From: Roseomonas sp. AR75
GTDB lineage: Bacteria > Pseudomonadota > Alphaproteobacteria > Acetobacterales > Acetobacteraceae
Length of the DNA stretch: 64,000 bases
Direction: 5' to 3'
NCBI RefSeq assembly: GCF_005222815.1
Contig: NZ_STGB01000005.1
Location: forward strand, 124,001 to 188,000
Shown one piece after another: positions 28,815 through 36,791 of the stretch. Below the pieces are notes generated by a model, which worked only from the letters and a program-made list of their open reading frames with translations, searched no databases and had not been told where the DNA came from. Made by a program: the position numbers and the translations under genes. The stretch's first letter is position 1. Each line of letters begins with the position of its first letter.

Positions 28815-30110
28815 TCAAGGATTGCCGGCCAGCCGCACCGCCACGCTGAGCCCGTGCGCGTCCAGCCCCTCGGCCTCCGCCAGCGTCACCGCGGCCGGGC
28901 CGATGGCGGCGAGGCCCTGCGCCGACGCCTCCACCCAGGTGGTGCGCTTGAGGAAATCGAACACCGACAGGCCGGAGGCGAAGCGCGCGGTGCGCCCGGT
29001 GGGCAGCACATGGTTGGGGCCGGCGACATAGTCGCCGATCGCCTCCGGGCACCAGCGGCCCAGGAAGGCCGCGCCGGCATGGCGGATCCTGCCGAACAGC
29101 GCGCGGGGATCGGCGACCATGATCTGCAGGTGCTCGGGCGCCAGGCGGTTGGTCAGCTCGGCCGCTTCCGCCCAGTCGCGCACCACCACCAGGGCACCAT
29201 GCCGCGCCCAGGAGGCGCCGGCGATCATCGCGCGCGGCAGGGTGCGCAGGGCGCGCTCGACGGCGGCGGCGACCGCGTCGGCGAAGCCGGCATCGTCGGT
29301 GATCAGGATGGATTGCGCCGCCTCGTCATGCTCGGCCTGGGCCAGCAGATCGAGCGCGACGTGATGCGGGTCGTTCGACCCGTCCGCGATGACCACCACC
29401 TCCGACGGGCCGGCGATGGAATCGATGCCGACGCGGCCGAAGACCTGGCGCTTCGCCTCCGCGACATAGGCGTTGCCCGGCCCGACGATGCGATCCACCG
29501 GCGCGATGCCGTCGGTGCCCCAGGCCAGCGCCGCAACCGCCTGCGCGCCGCCCACCCGGAACACCTCGGTCACGCCGGCCAGCCGTGCGGCGGCCAGCAC
29601 CAGCGGGTTGAGCACGCCATCCGGCGTCGGCACGCACATCGCGATCCGCCCGACGCCCGCCACGCGCGCCGGCAGCGCGTTCATCAGCACGGAGGAGGGA
29701 TAGGCCGCCTTGCCGCCCGGGACGTAAAGCCCCACCGCATCCAGCGCGCCCCAGCGCATGCCCGTGATAAGGCCGGGCTCGGTCAGTTCCACGTCGCGCG
29801 GCATCTGCGCCCGATGGAATTTTTCGACCCGTTCGGCGGCGAGTTGCAGCGCATCGCGCCGCTGGGCGGGGATGGCGGCGACGGCGGCATCGATCTCCGC
29901 GGCCGACACGCGCAGCGCCGCAGCGGAAGCCGGCGTCCAACGGTCGAAGCGCGCGGTCAGCTCCAGCAGCGCCGCGTCGCCCCGCGCGCGGACCTCGGCA
30001 ATGATGCCGGCCACGGCGGCATCCACCGTCGCCGTCGTCTCCCGCGCCTCGTCCAGCAGGGCGCGGAACGCCGCCTCGAAGCCGGCGTCTTTCGTATCCA
30101 GTCTCTTCAT
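28815..30110 (-). CDS. hisD: Histidinol dehydrogenase
   Basis: The 431-residue zinc enzyme catalyses the last two steps of histidine synthesis, histidinol to histidine, with NAD. Family motifs present are TPGGKAAYPS-type YVPGGKAAYPSSVLMNALPA near 126-145, GPGNAYVAEAKRQVFG near 216 and AGPSEVVVIAD near 238, with the catalytic and zinc residues in DLLAQAEHD near 264 and in the HVLPTGRTARF block near 375. It starts 25 bp after hisG ends, in a hisG-hisD operon. Confidence 0.97.
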   Translation of the reverse strand: MKRLDTKDAGFEAAFRALLDEARETTATVDAAVAGIIAEVRARGDAALLELTARFDRWTPASAAALRVSAAEIDAAVAAIPAQRRDALQLAAERVEKFHRAQMPRDVELTEPGLITGMRWGALDAVGLYVPGGKAAYPSSVLMNALPARVAGVGRIAMCVPTPDGVLNPLVLAAARLAGVTEVFRVGGAQAVAALAWGTDGIAPVDRIVGPGNAYVAEAKRQVFGRVGIDSIAGPSEVVVIADGSNDPHHVALDLLAQAEHDEAAQSILITDDAGFADAVAAAVERALRTLPRAMIAGASWARHGALVVVRDWAEAAELTNRLAPEHLQIMVADPRALFGRIRHAGAAFLGRWCPEAIGDYVAGPNHVLPTGRTARFASGLSVFDFLKRTTWVEASAQGLAAIGPAAVTLAEAEGLDAHGLSVAVRLAGNP

Positions 30111-30135
30111 CGCGCGTCCCCGCGCGTGGACATCA

Positions 30136-30852
30136 TCACCTTGCGTCGCGCTCCGCCAGCGCCGCCCGGAAGCGGCTGATCCAGCCCGAGATCGCCTCCG
30201 GCCGCGTCTTCAGCGCGGTGCGGTTGACGATCAGGCGGGAGGTGACGTTGGCGATCACCTCCGTCTCCACCAGCCCGTTCGCCTTCAGGGTCGAGCCGGT
30301 CTGCACCAGGTCCACGATCACCCGCGCGAGGCCGAGCGAAGGCGCCAGCTCCATCGCCCCGTTCAGGTGGACGATGTCCGCCTGGATGCCGCGCTGCGCG
30401 AAATGCCGGCGCGCGATCGCCGGATATTTCGTCGCGACGCTGAGGCGGGAAGCCGCGCCGAGGTCCTGTCCCGCGAGTTCCACCGGCGCCGCCACGCTGA
30501 CCCGGCACCGCCCGATGCCGAGGTCGAGCGGCGCATAGATCTGGTCGTCGTCGAACTCCATCAGCACGTCTGCGCCGCAGACGCCGATCTGCGCCGCGCC
30601 ATGCGCCACGAAGGTCGCGACGTCGAAGGACCGCACCCGCACCACGTCGAGGCCGGGATGGTTGGTCTCGAAGCGCAGGCGGCGGCTGCCCTCATCCTCG
30701 AGGTCGGCGGCCGGCTGGATGCCGGCGCGCGCCAGCACCGGGGCGAGTTCCGACAGGATCCGCCCCTTCGGCAGCGCCAGGATCAGCGTGCCGCCGACCT
30801 CGGCCGGGGTGGAGGGATCGGCGGGAAAGGTGGCGTGCGTCAGGGTTTCCAT
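30136..30852 (-). CDS. hisG: ATP phosphoribosyltransferase, short form HisG
   Basis: The 238-residue protein starts METLTHATFP and contains LILALPKGRILSELAPVLAR near 20-39, GVCGADVLMEF near 93 and the PRPP-binding IVDLVQTGSTLKANGL near 172-187. It catalyses the first step of histidine synthesis. The C-terminal ACT-like regulatory domain of long HisG is missing; short HisG enzymes need HisZ as a regulatory partner, and no hisZ is in this window. ATG 30852 is preferred over a longer upstream frame with no homology. Confidence 0.95.
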   Translation of the reverse strand: METLTHATFPADPSTPAEVGGTLILALPKGRILSELAPVLARAGIQPAADLEDEGSRRLRFETNHPGLDVVRVRSFDVATFVAHGAAQIGVCGADVLMEFDDDQIYAPLDLGIGRCRVSVAAPVELAGQDLGAASRLSVATKYPAIARRHFAQRGIQADIVHLNGAMELAPSLGLARVIVDLVQTGSTLKANGLVETEVIANVTSRLIVNRTALKTRPEAISGWISRFRAALAERDAR

Positions 30853-31046
30853 GGTCGATCCTGGCACTACGCCCGGCCGCGAGACGATCACGGCCCCGTG
30901 GCACCGGGGTGAAGACATGCGTGCGCCGGGCGAATCGCAGAGCCGGCCCGGCGGGTCAACCGGCGGCGCGCGCGCGGCAGCCCTTCGCGCGGCGTCTGGA
31001 CCGGGGTGCCGCGGCCTCCCTACCCTGCCACGCCGTGAGAGAGGGG

Positions 31047-31712
31047 ATGGCGATGCGCCTGCTGGTCCCGCTGCTGGCCTGCGCGCTGTGGTTCGGCCAG
31101 GCCGCGGCCCAATCCCACGGCCTGTCCGTGCCCGAGGATGCCGAGCCGGATTTCTGGGCGGTGCGCGGCGCGCCCGGCGGCAGCCGGCTGAACATGCGGG
31201 AGGAGCCCATCGAGGGCATGATCGTCACCGGCCTGCCGCCCGGCGAGGTCCTGCGCAACCGCGGCTGCCGCACGGTGCGCGCGGAGCGGTGGTGCCGCGT
31301 GGAGCGGCTGGCGGGCGCGCAAGCCGGCTGGGTCGCCGCGCGCTTCCTGCTGCCCGCCCCGCCGGCCGCCGCGCCTGCGGCGACCGAGGCCGAGCCCGCC
31401 TTCGACGCCACCGGCAAGATCCCCTGCGCCACCATCCCCGGCCAGACATCGCGCGACTGCGCCTTCGGCGTGCTGCGCAACGGGCCGGGCGCGGCGAGCC
31501 TGCGCGTCACCGGCAGCGCCGGCATCGTGCGCTACATCTATTTCGACGATGGCGTGCCGGTGCGCTCCGACGGCGAGGGCAGCTTCACCGTGGAGCGGCT
31601 GAACGACCTCTTCCTGATCCGCATCGGCGGCGAGCGCTACGAAGTGCCGCGCGCGGTCATCGAGGCCGGAACCCCCTCGCCGGCTGCCGACCCGCCGGCG
31701 GCGCAGCGATGA
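31047..31712 (+). CDS. Secreted SH3-domain protein
   Basis: The 221-residue protein starts MAMRLLVPLLACALWFGQAA with a Sec signal peptide ending AAAQ. A bacterial SH3-like domain occupies about 30-100 (FWAVRGAPGGSRLNMREEP, GWVAARFLLPAP), with a Cys pair in RGCRTVRAERWCRVE. A second, beta-rich region (115-205) contains IPCATIPGQTSRDC and ends GGERYEVPRAVIEAG before a Pro/Ala tail. Such proteins act in the periplasm or at the wall. A GAGAGAGGGG ribosome-binding site precedes the start. Part of its 3' end recurs at 32970-33020. Confidence 0.85.
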   Translation: MAMRLLVPLLACALWFGQAAAQSHGLSVPEDAEPDFWAVRGAPGGSRLNMREEPIEGMIVTGLPPGEVLRNRGCRTVRAERWCRVERLAGAQAGWVAARFLLPAPPAAAPAATEAEPAFDATGKIPCATIPGQTSRDCAFGVLRNGPGAASLRVTGSAGIVRYIYFDDGVPVRSDGEGSFTVERLNDLFLIRIGGERYEVPRAVIEAGTPSPAADPPAAQR

Positions 31713-31730
31713 TGCTGGCGCGCCATGGCT

Positions 31731-32834
31731 TCATGCGGCGCGTCGCGGCTTGAACCGCCCTGCCGCGACCACGCCGATCAGCGCAACCGCGAGCAGCGCC
31801 ATCGTGCCGGGTTCGGACACCTCGGTGAAGGTGAGCGGGATCTGATAGGCGCCGGGGTCGCAATGGGATGGCAGCACCGAGATCAGGCAGGACACGGTGG
31901 CCTGGAAGTTGCCTTGCGACGCACCCTTGAACATCCCCGAGCCCACGACGTCCGCGGTCGCACCGCCCTCGTAGGTCGCCACGCCCGACCAGGAGAAGGG
32001 CACCTCGTAGGCGGCGTTCACGCCGTTCACCTGCACCCGCAGCGTCGTGAGCGGCGGAACCGTCGGGCGGAAGCCGACGACCCATTGAACGGTGCTCGTG
32101 GTGGTGTCGGCGCGGCCATGCGTCACGGTCGTCTGGTTCGAGACCCCGACCTGGAGCCCTTCCTTCGCGAGACCGGGCAGGCTGACCGTGGTGGTGGCTG
32201 TGATGGATTCTCCGACGCTGTCGGCCACCGAGAAGGACAGCGAATAGGATTGGCTGTAGCTGAGGTTCAGCTGCCCGATGCCTTGCTGCGGGAGGTTCGT
32301 GGTGTTGGTCAGGTCCACCGGCGCCTCGGCGATGCCGGTGATGTTGCTGAACTGGGCGTTGGCGAAGTCGTAGGTGACCGTCTGGAGGTCCAGCGCCGTC
32401 ACCGCGCCTTGCGCATTGGTGGCGGTGTAGATGGACGACTTGTTGCCGTCCTGCGGGCCGCTGCCGGAGAAGACCTGGAAGCTCCCATCGTCCTGTACCT
32501 GGGCGAAGTAGGAGGTTGAGGAGCCTTGCTGCTGGCTCTGCGTCGCGGCGACCGGCACCACTGTCCCGCTATTGGTGCCGGTGGCCGAGGTGTAGAGAAC
32601 GAAGTTGCCGTCGGTCTGCATGTGCGCAAAGAAGCCGCCGAGGTTGGCGTCGCTGAGGCCGCTCAGCGGCGTCCAGCCATTCGTGCAGCATCCGGCGACG
32701 TCCGGGTTGGATCCGGGCACGATCCAAAAGAATCCGCCCCCGGAGACACCATAATAGGTGCCGCTTGGGGAAGTGGTGTAGTCGCCTGCGTACAGAAAGG
32801 TATCACCTGGAATGTACCCGGCGAAGCTTGCCAT
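31731..32834 (-). CDS. Lectin/aerolysin-like protein with PEP-CTERM sorting tail
   Basis: The 367-residue protein has three regions. Residues 10-125 look like a bulb-type lectin repeat (HMQTDGNFVLYTS at 71-83, QVQDDGSFQVFSG at 112-124). Residues 185-310 are Ser/Thr-rich beta strands resembling aerolysin/ETX-MTX2 pore-forming proteins (SVSLP-type TTTVSLPGLAKEGLQVGV, then the VPP strand start at 259-261 and the EVPF strand at 277-280, then GSGMFKG). The C-terminus is a textbook PEP-CTERM: SEPGT at 340-344, a hydrophobic helix, then RFKPRRAA. No Sec signal peptide is seen at MASFAGYIPG, which is odd for an exosortase substrate. Base composition is visibly lower in GC than its neighbours, a sign of transfer. 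The domain assignments come from recognition, not a search. Confidence 0.75.
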   Translation of the reverse strand: MASFAGYIPGDTFLYAGDYTTSPSGTYYGVSGGGFFWIVPGSNPDVAGCCTNGWTPLSGLSDANLGGFFAHMQTDGNFVLYTSATGTNSGTVVPVAATQSQQQGSSTSYFAQVQDDGSFQVFSGSGPQDGNKSSIYTATNAQGAVTALDLQTVTYDFANAQFSNITGIAEAPVDLTNTTNLPQQGIGQLNLSYSQSYSLSFSVADSVGESITATTTVSLPGLAKEGLQVGVSNQTTVTHGRADTTTSTVQWVVGFRPTVPPLTTLRVQVNGVNAAYEVPFSWSGVATYEGGATADVVGSGMFKGASQGNFQATVSCLISVLPSHCDPGAYQIPLTFTEVSEPGTMALLAVALIGVVAAGRFKPRRAA

Positions 32835-32969
32835 GACAGCCCTTCTCCCTGGCTCCGCACGTTGCATGGTCGCGCCGCGGTGCGTGGATGACGTTTCTTA
32901 AGCACAGCCGCAAAGACGACAACCCGTTCACGTCGTTATTGAAGCATATAGCTGGGCTTGCTGCCAGGG

Positions 32970-33020
32970 TGCGGCGGCAAGCGCTACGAGGTGCCGCTGG
33001 CGGTGGTCAGCGGCGGCTGA
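32970..33020 (+). pseudogene. Remnant of an SH3-type gene 3' end
   Basis: This short stretch reads CGGKRYEVPLAVVSGG and then TGA, matching the GGERYEVPRAVIEAG end of the SH3 gene at 31626-31670. At DNA level 29 of 33 bases agree over the core. No upstream part of such a gene remains, and the MFS gene reads through it on the other strand. It looks like a duplicated or left-over tail flanking the lectin/aerolysin-like gene. Confidence 0.55.
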
Positions 33021-34183
33021 CGGCGCGCCCACAGCACGGCCACCAGGAACGCCAGGCCCGCCACCGTCGCCACGCCGGTCAGCAGCCAGGGCATCGCATC
33101 GTAGTTGCCGGCACGGTCCCACAGAAGGGAGAGCGAGAGCGGCGCCGCGATGCGGGAGAGCACCATGCCCGTGCTCATCGCCGCGCTGATCTGGCCGTAT
33201 CCCTCCCGCCCCAGCAGGTCCACGATTGCGGTGGCGCGGACGATGTTGACCAGCCCGCCGGAGATCCCGAACAGCAGCGCGAAGACCAGCATCAGCCCGA
33301 AGGAGGTCGGGGTGACGGCCAGCACCGCCATGGCGGGCGGCAGCAGCAGGAAGCCGAACAGCCCGACCGGGCGGCTGTCCAGCCCGCGCGGCCCCAGCAT
33401 CACCAGCACCAGGCGGGACGCCACCTGGATCGGGCCGTGCAGCGCGATGATCACCAGCGCGAGGCCCAGCGCCAGGCCGCGCTCATCCAGGAAGGGCAGC
33501 ATGTGGAACATCACGCCGCTGCCCACGAAGACTTGGCCGCAGGCAGCGACCGTCAGCGCCCAGAACACCCGGTTGCGCAGCACGGCGCGCAGCAGTCCGG
33601 GGCGATCGGCGGCGCCGGAAAGGCTGCCCCGCAGCCCCCGCAGCATGGTCGCCGCCACGACCACCGGCACCAGCTGCAGCCCGGCGAAGACCAGCAGCGC
33701 CGCGCGCCATCCGAAATTCTCGACCAGCAGCGCGCCGAAGGGCAGGAAGATCGCGGTGCAGAAGCCCGTGACGAAGCTGATGTGGGTGATCGCCCGGCGC
33801 GGGTCGCGGGTGTTCGCCGCGACCAGCGCATAGGCCGGGTCGGTCAGGCACATCGCATGGCTGATGCCGATGGCGATCCAGAGCGCGTAGAACAGCACCA
33901 GGCTGTCCACCAGCGACCAGGCCACCAGCAGCGGCACGCCGAGCGCGGCACCCAGCGTCAGCAGCCCGCCCGAGCCATGCCGGTCCACCCAGCGCCCGGC
34001 CGGGATGGCCGCGATGCCGGAGGCGAGCAGGCCGGTGCTGAAGGCGCCGGCGATGGCCGCGCGCGACCAGCCGAGCTCGGCTTCCATCGGCGCCAGGAAG
34101 GCGGGAAAGCTGCTGTAGACCGTGCCCCAGCAGATCAGCTGGTGGATCGCGACGGCGATGACCAATCGCCGCTCGCTGGTCAT
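32984..34183 (-). CDS. MFS transporter
   Basis: The 399-residue major facilitator protein has about twelve transmembrane helices in two halves. The N-terminal half contains ELGWSRAAIAGAFSTGLLAS and the motif-A-like GRWVDRHGSG near 63-72, and the cytoplasmic loop follows near 185-200. Substrate unknown; the sequence resembles the monocarboxylate/uncharacterised MFS group. It starts 22 bp after nadK ends, so the two may be co-transcribed. Its last codons overlap the SH3 remnant on the other strand. Confidence 0.88.
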   Translation of the reverse strand: MTSERRLVIAVAIHQLICWGTVYSSFPAFLAPMEAELGWSRAAIAGAFSTGLLASGIAAIPAGRWVDRHGSGGLLTLGAALGVPLLVAWSLVDSLVLFYALWIAIGISHAMCLTDPAYALVAANTRDPRRAITHISFVTGFCTAIFLPFGALLVENFGWRAALLVFAGLQLVPVVVAATMLRGLRGSLSGAADRPGLLRAVLRNRVFWALTVAACGQVFVGSGVMFHMLPFLDERGLALGLALVIIALHGPIQVASRLVLVMLGPRGLDSRPVGLFGFLLLPPAMAVLAVTPTSFGLMLVFALLFGISGGLVNIVRATAIVDLLGREGYGQISAAMSTGMVLSRIAAPLSLSLLWDRAGNYDAMPWLLTGVATVAGLAFLVAVLWARRQPPLTTASGTS

Positions 34184-34205
34184 GGTTGGTGGGGGTCCGT
34201 GTCCA

Positions 34206-34967
34206 TCAGACCGTGAACTGCTCCGCGATGATGCGCTCCGACAGCCCGTGGTCGGGGTCGAACAGCATGGTCAGCGACACGCCGCGGTCCTCGCGCACCT
34301 CCACGCGGCGCACGTCGCGCACCTCGGTGTAGTCGGCGGTGGCGGAGACGGGGCGCTTCTCGTGCTCCAGCACCTCGAACACCACCTCGGCTTCGGCGGG
34401 CAGCAGCGCGCCGCGCCAGCGCCGCGGGCGGAAGGCGCTGATCGGCGTCAGCGGCAGCAGGTTGGCGCCGAGCGGCACGATCGGCCCATGCGCCGAGAGG
34501 TTGTAGGCGGTGCTGCCGGCGGGAGTGCTCACCAGGATGCCGTCGCAGATCAGCTCCGTCAGCCGCGTCTTGCCGTCGATCAGCACGCGGATCTTGGCGG
34601 CCTGGCGGGTCTCGCGCAGCAGGGAGACCTCGTTGATCGCCAGCGCGCCTTCCTCGGCGCCGCTGCCGGTGAAGGCGCGCATGCGCAGCGGGTGCAGCAC
34701 CGCGGCCTGGGCCTGCGCCAGGCGTTCCGGCAGCGCGTCCTCGCGGTAGTCGTTCATCAGGAAGCCGACGCTGCCGCAATTCATGCCGTAGATCGGCAGG
34801 TTGCGGCCGAGCAGCTTGTGCTGCGTCTCCAGCATCATCCCGTCGCCGCCGAGGGCGACGACGAATTCCGCGCGATCCAGCGGCGCCGCGCCGTAGCGTT
34901 CCGCCAGCCTGTCCTGCGCCGAGCGCGCGACCTCGGTGGCCGCGGCAAGGAAGGCGATGGCGGTCAA
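34206..34967 (-). CDS. nadK: NAD kinase
   Basis: The 253-residue enzyme phosphorylates NAD to NADP. It carries the GGDG motif (VVALGGDGMML near 36-46), NCGSVGFL near 63-70 and the diagnostic DGILVSTPAGSTAY near 141-154. The start is a TTG at 34967 giving LTAIAFLAAATEVARSAQDR, which matches other alphaproteobacterial NAD kinases; no ATG fits. It lies 40 bp downstream of the nitrilase-family gene on the same strand. Confidence 0.93.
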   Translation of the reverse strand: MTAIAFLAAATEVARSAQDRLAERYGAAPLDRAEFVVALGGDGMMLETQHKLLGRNLPIYGMNCGSVGFLMNDYREDALPERLAQAQAAVLHPLRMRAFTGSGAEEGALAINEVSLLRETRQAAKIRVLIDGKTRLTELICDGILVSTPAGSTAYNLSAHGPIVPLGANLLPLTPISAFRPRRWRGALLPAEAEVVFEVLEHEKRPVSATADYTEVRDVRRVEVREDRGVSLTMLFDPDHGLSERIIAEQFTV

Positions 34968-35007
34968 GCGAGGGCGTCCGCGCGCGGGGGAGGCTCGCCG
35001 GCGCTGG

Positions 35008-35850
35008 TCACAACCCGTCCACCTTCCGCGCCGCGCGATGCTCCAGCACCGGCATGTCGCGCCGCACGCGCGCGGTGACGTCCGGGTCGATGCGCGCCGT
35101 CGCCCAGCCGACGCCGTCGCTGCATTTCGCGACGACATGGCCCCAGGGATCGCAGACCAGGGAGTGCCCGTAGACCTGACGGGTGGCGCCGCGCTCCTCA
35201 TAGGAGCCATACGACGCGGCCGCGACGATCCAGCACTGCGACTCGATGGCCCGCGCGCGCAGCAGCACCTCCCAATGGTCCTTGCCGGTCTGCAGCGTGA
35301 AGTTGGAGGGCACCAGGATCGCCTCCGCGCCCATCCTGCGCAGCGCGACGAACTGCTCGGCGAAGCGCATGTCGTAACAGACCGTCAGCCCGAAGGTGAC
35401 GCCCCCGGCGTCCACGCAGACCAGCGCATTGCCGGCGCCATAGAGCGCGCTCTCGCGATAGCCGGTGCCGTCGGGCGCGGTGATGTCGAACAGGTGGATC
35501 TTGCGGTAGCGCGCGATCTCCCGCCCACCCGCGTCGAACAGCAGGGAGGTGTTGAACAGCTTCTCCCCGCCCTGCTCGATGATGGAGCCGCCATGCACAT
35601 GGATGCCGTTGGCGCGCGCGACCTCGCGCAGGAACTCATAGGCCGGCCCGCCGGTGCCGCCGGGCTCCGGCAGGTCTTCCGCAGCCGCCATGCGGGCATC
35701 GCGCCCGCCGCCGAGATTGGTCCAGGTCTCCGGCAGGGAGACCATGTCCGGCCGGTCGGCCGCGATGGCGCCCTCGATCAGCCGACGGGCCTGCGCGATG
35801 TTCGCGGCCTTGTCGGAGCCCTGGTTCATCTGGATGACGGCGACGCGCAT
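35008..35850 (-). CDS. Carbon-nitrogen hydrolase (nitrilase superfamily)
   Basis: The 280-residue protein starts MRVAVIQMNQGSDKAANIAQ. The Glu-Lys-Cys triad is visible at Glu41 (LPETW), Lys117 (RYRKIHLFD) and Cys158 (LTVCYDMRF). The length and the RKIHLFDI block resemble the Nit1/Nit2 and deaminated-glutathione amidase branch, which repairs deaminated glutathione or omega-amides. It is probably co-transcribed with nadK. Cytoplasmic. Confidence 0.9.
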   Translation of the reverse strand: MRVAVIQMNQGSDKAANIAQARRLIEGAIAADRPDMVSLPETWTNLGGGRDARMAAAEDLPEPGGTGGPAYEFLREVARANGIHVHGGSIIEQGGEKLFNTSLLFDAGGREIARYRKIHLFDITAPDGTGYRESALYGAGNALVCVDAGGVTFGLTVCYDMRFAEQFVALRRMGAEAILVPSNFTLQTGKDHWEVLLRARAIESQCWIVAAASYGSYEERGATRQVYGHSLVCDPWGHVVAKCSDGVGWATARIDPDVTARVRRDMPVLEHRAARKVDGL

Positions 35851-35933
35851 CGCCCGATCAAGCGCCGCCCGCGCGCCGCGCGCAAGCCGGGCGGGTCCGG
35901 GCGCCGCCGCAGCCGGCGTGCGCCCGGCGCGAC

Positions 35934-36311
35934 TCAGCTCGCGATCAGGCCGCTGTTGGTCACGGTGATGCGGCTCGCGCGGCAGACATTCACGCCGCGG
36001 ATCTCCGCCGCACGGCCATTCGCCCAGACCACACGGAAATCGTAGTTGCCGGTGTTCGCGGCGCGGTAGTTCACGTAGCGGCCCGGCGCCAGCACCGACT
36101 GGCCGAGTTGGTCGGTGCCCCAGCCATTCCGGCTGGAATGGCTGAAGAAGAGTTGCGCCACGGTCACGGAGGACTGGTTCGAGACGCGGAAGGATGTGTC
36201 GCAAGCCTGGCTGGGGACGACCACCACCTGTTGCGCCGGCTGCTGCTGGCACGCAGCGAGGCCGAAAGAGGCAGTGGTCAGCAGAGCAGCAGTCAGCAGA
36301 CGACGACGCAT
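35934..36311 (-). CDS. Small lipoprotein of unknown function
   Basis: The 125-residue protein begins MRRRLLTAALLTTASFGLAA followed by Cys21 in a lipobox (LAAC). A short Gln-rich linker leads to a small beta-rich domain (residues 36-125) with a Cys pair (QACDTSF, GVNVCRAS) and repeated VSNQSSVTV / ITVTNSGL strands. It is probably anchored to a membrane facing the periplasm. I do not recognise the family. Confidence 0.75.
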   Translation of the reverse strand: MRRRLLTAALLTTASFGLAACQQQPAQQVVVVPSQACDTSFRVSNQSSVTVAQLFFSHSSRNGWGTDQLGQSVLAPGRYVNYRAANTGNYDFRVVWANGRAAEIRGVNVCRASRITVTNSGLIAS

Positions 36312-36398
36312 CAGAGGCGTCCTCCCGGTTCCGTTACAACGAGGAGGCTAAGTTACACGCCAAGATGCAAACAAGGGGTAGAGAAAGGTCTTTTTTGT

Positions 36399-36791
36399 TC
36401 AGCGCGGCTGGCGAGGCCATTCCACCCGTGGCTCGGCACGGCTGCCGCCGCGATCGGGCCAGGTGGCGGGTGGCGGGACAGGCGGCGCATGGCGTGGTGG
36501 AGACGCGGTCTCCGCGCGCCGCGCCATAGGCGGCGGCTCCACCCATTCGTCGTCCACCGGCGGGCGGCGGCCGCGCCCCGGCTCCGGCAGGCGCAGCGCC
36601 AGGGTGCGGATCTCGGTCTGGATCTCGTCGAGCTGCGCCTCGATCGCGTCCAGCCTGCCCTTTACGCCGAAGACGCTGAAGGGCATCAGCAGATAGGCCA
36701 GCCCCACCAGCAGCAGCACGACCAGCGCCACCAGTCCGGTCCAAGGGGGCAGGCCCGGAAGGGTCACCGCGCTGGCGAGGTCCTGGAGCAT
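36399..36791 (-). CDS. Single-pass membrane protein with coiled coil, unknown function
   Basis: The 130-residue protein has one transmembrane helix (WTGLVALVVLLLVGLAYLLM near 17-36), a short helix that can form a coiled coil (GRLDAIEAQLDEIQTEIRTL near 45-64), then a disordered Pro/Arg-rich tail. Its ATG overlaps the moaA stop by one base (TGATG), so it is translationally coupled to moaA. No function can be named. Confidence 0.7.
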   Translation of the reverse strand: MLQDLASAVTLPGLPPWTGLVALVVLLLVGLAYLLMPFSVFGVKGRLDAIEAQLDEIQTEIRTLALRLPEPGRGRRPPVDDEWVEPPPMARRAETASPPRHAPPVPPPATWPDRGGSRAEPRVEWPRQPR

